From NCBI GenBank assembly GCA_030682075.1, contig JAUXRH010000001.1, forward strand, positions 1 through 32,774: DNA of 32,774 bases, read 5' to 3'. Position numbers and translations under genes: made by a program. The DNA comes from Nitrosomonas sp. Its GTDB lineage: Bacteria; Pseudomonadota; Gammaproteobacteria; Burkholderiales; Nitrosomonadaceae. The notes beneath the pieces are model-generated. The model did not search any database. It saw nothing but the letters and a program-made list of their open reading frames with translations, and was not told where the DNA came from. Each line of letters begins with the position of its first letter. Within the stretch, counting starts at the first letter, position 1. Positions 32,627 to 32,774 of this stretch are shown in pieces.

Positions 32627-32774
32627 GGGCACTTCTAAAAATCCATATTTGCGAGCAGCCGCTTTGCGGCTTGCCTGCTTACCCCGTTTCGTCACAATAC
32701 TTCGTTGCTCACAAAAAATATTTCCTTACCTATCCATCATATGCTGCGTCAATATTTTTTATTCGCGCCTGGTC
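32627..32774 (-). repeat. MITE-like interspersed repeat, copy 3 (truncated by window end)
   Basis: Starts GGGCACTTCTAAAAATCC and is nearly identical to copies 1 and 2 up to …GCGCCTGGTC at the window edge. Confidence 0.9.

Overview
This 32.8 kb window looks like a betaproteobacterial chromosome segment, possibly Nitrosomonas-like (inferred from gene content and order). It is dominated by housekeeping genes. A long minus-strand block reads leuC, ecn, leuD, leuB, asd, fimV, truA, trpF, trpB, trpA, accD, folC, SPOR/dedD, cvpA, purF, metZ. The plus strand carries a motA-motB-membrane methyltransferase cluster, nnr, and tandem ppiA/ppiB. The minus strand also carries cysS, purL, and a coupled ChaN-PDZ / M1-peptidase pair. 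I found no defence system, CRISPR array, rRNA or tRNA. The clearest non-housekeeping signal is a ~180 bp interspersed repeat in three copies (128-307; 27540-27719; 32627-end, cut by the window edge). Its intact copy has terminal inverted repeats, GGGCRCCTCTAAAAATYC, and a putative 4-bp TTTA target duplication. It therefore looks like a non-autonomous MITE-type element. It also contains a hairpin and a short basic reading frame shared by all three copies. One copy abuts a decayed integrase-type IS remnant upstream of leuC. Secondary points of interest are an M1-family protein with GFGMPT where GAMEN is expected, a multi-TM methyltransferase overlapping motB, a three-half-site palindrome over the purF stop codon, and a palindrome in the purL/nnr divergent promoter region.
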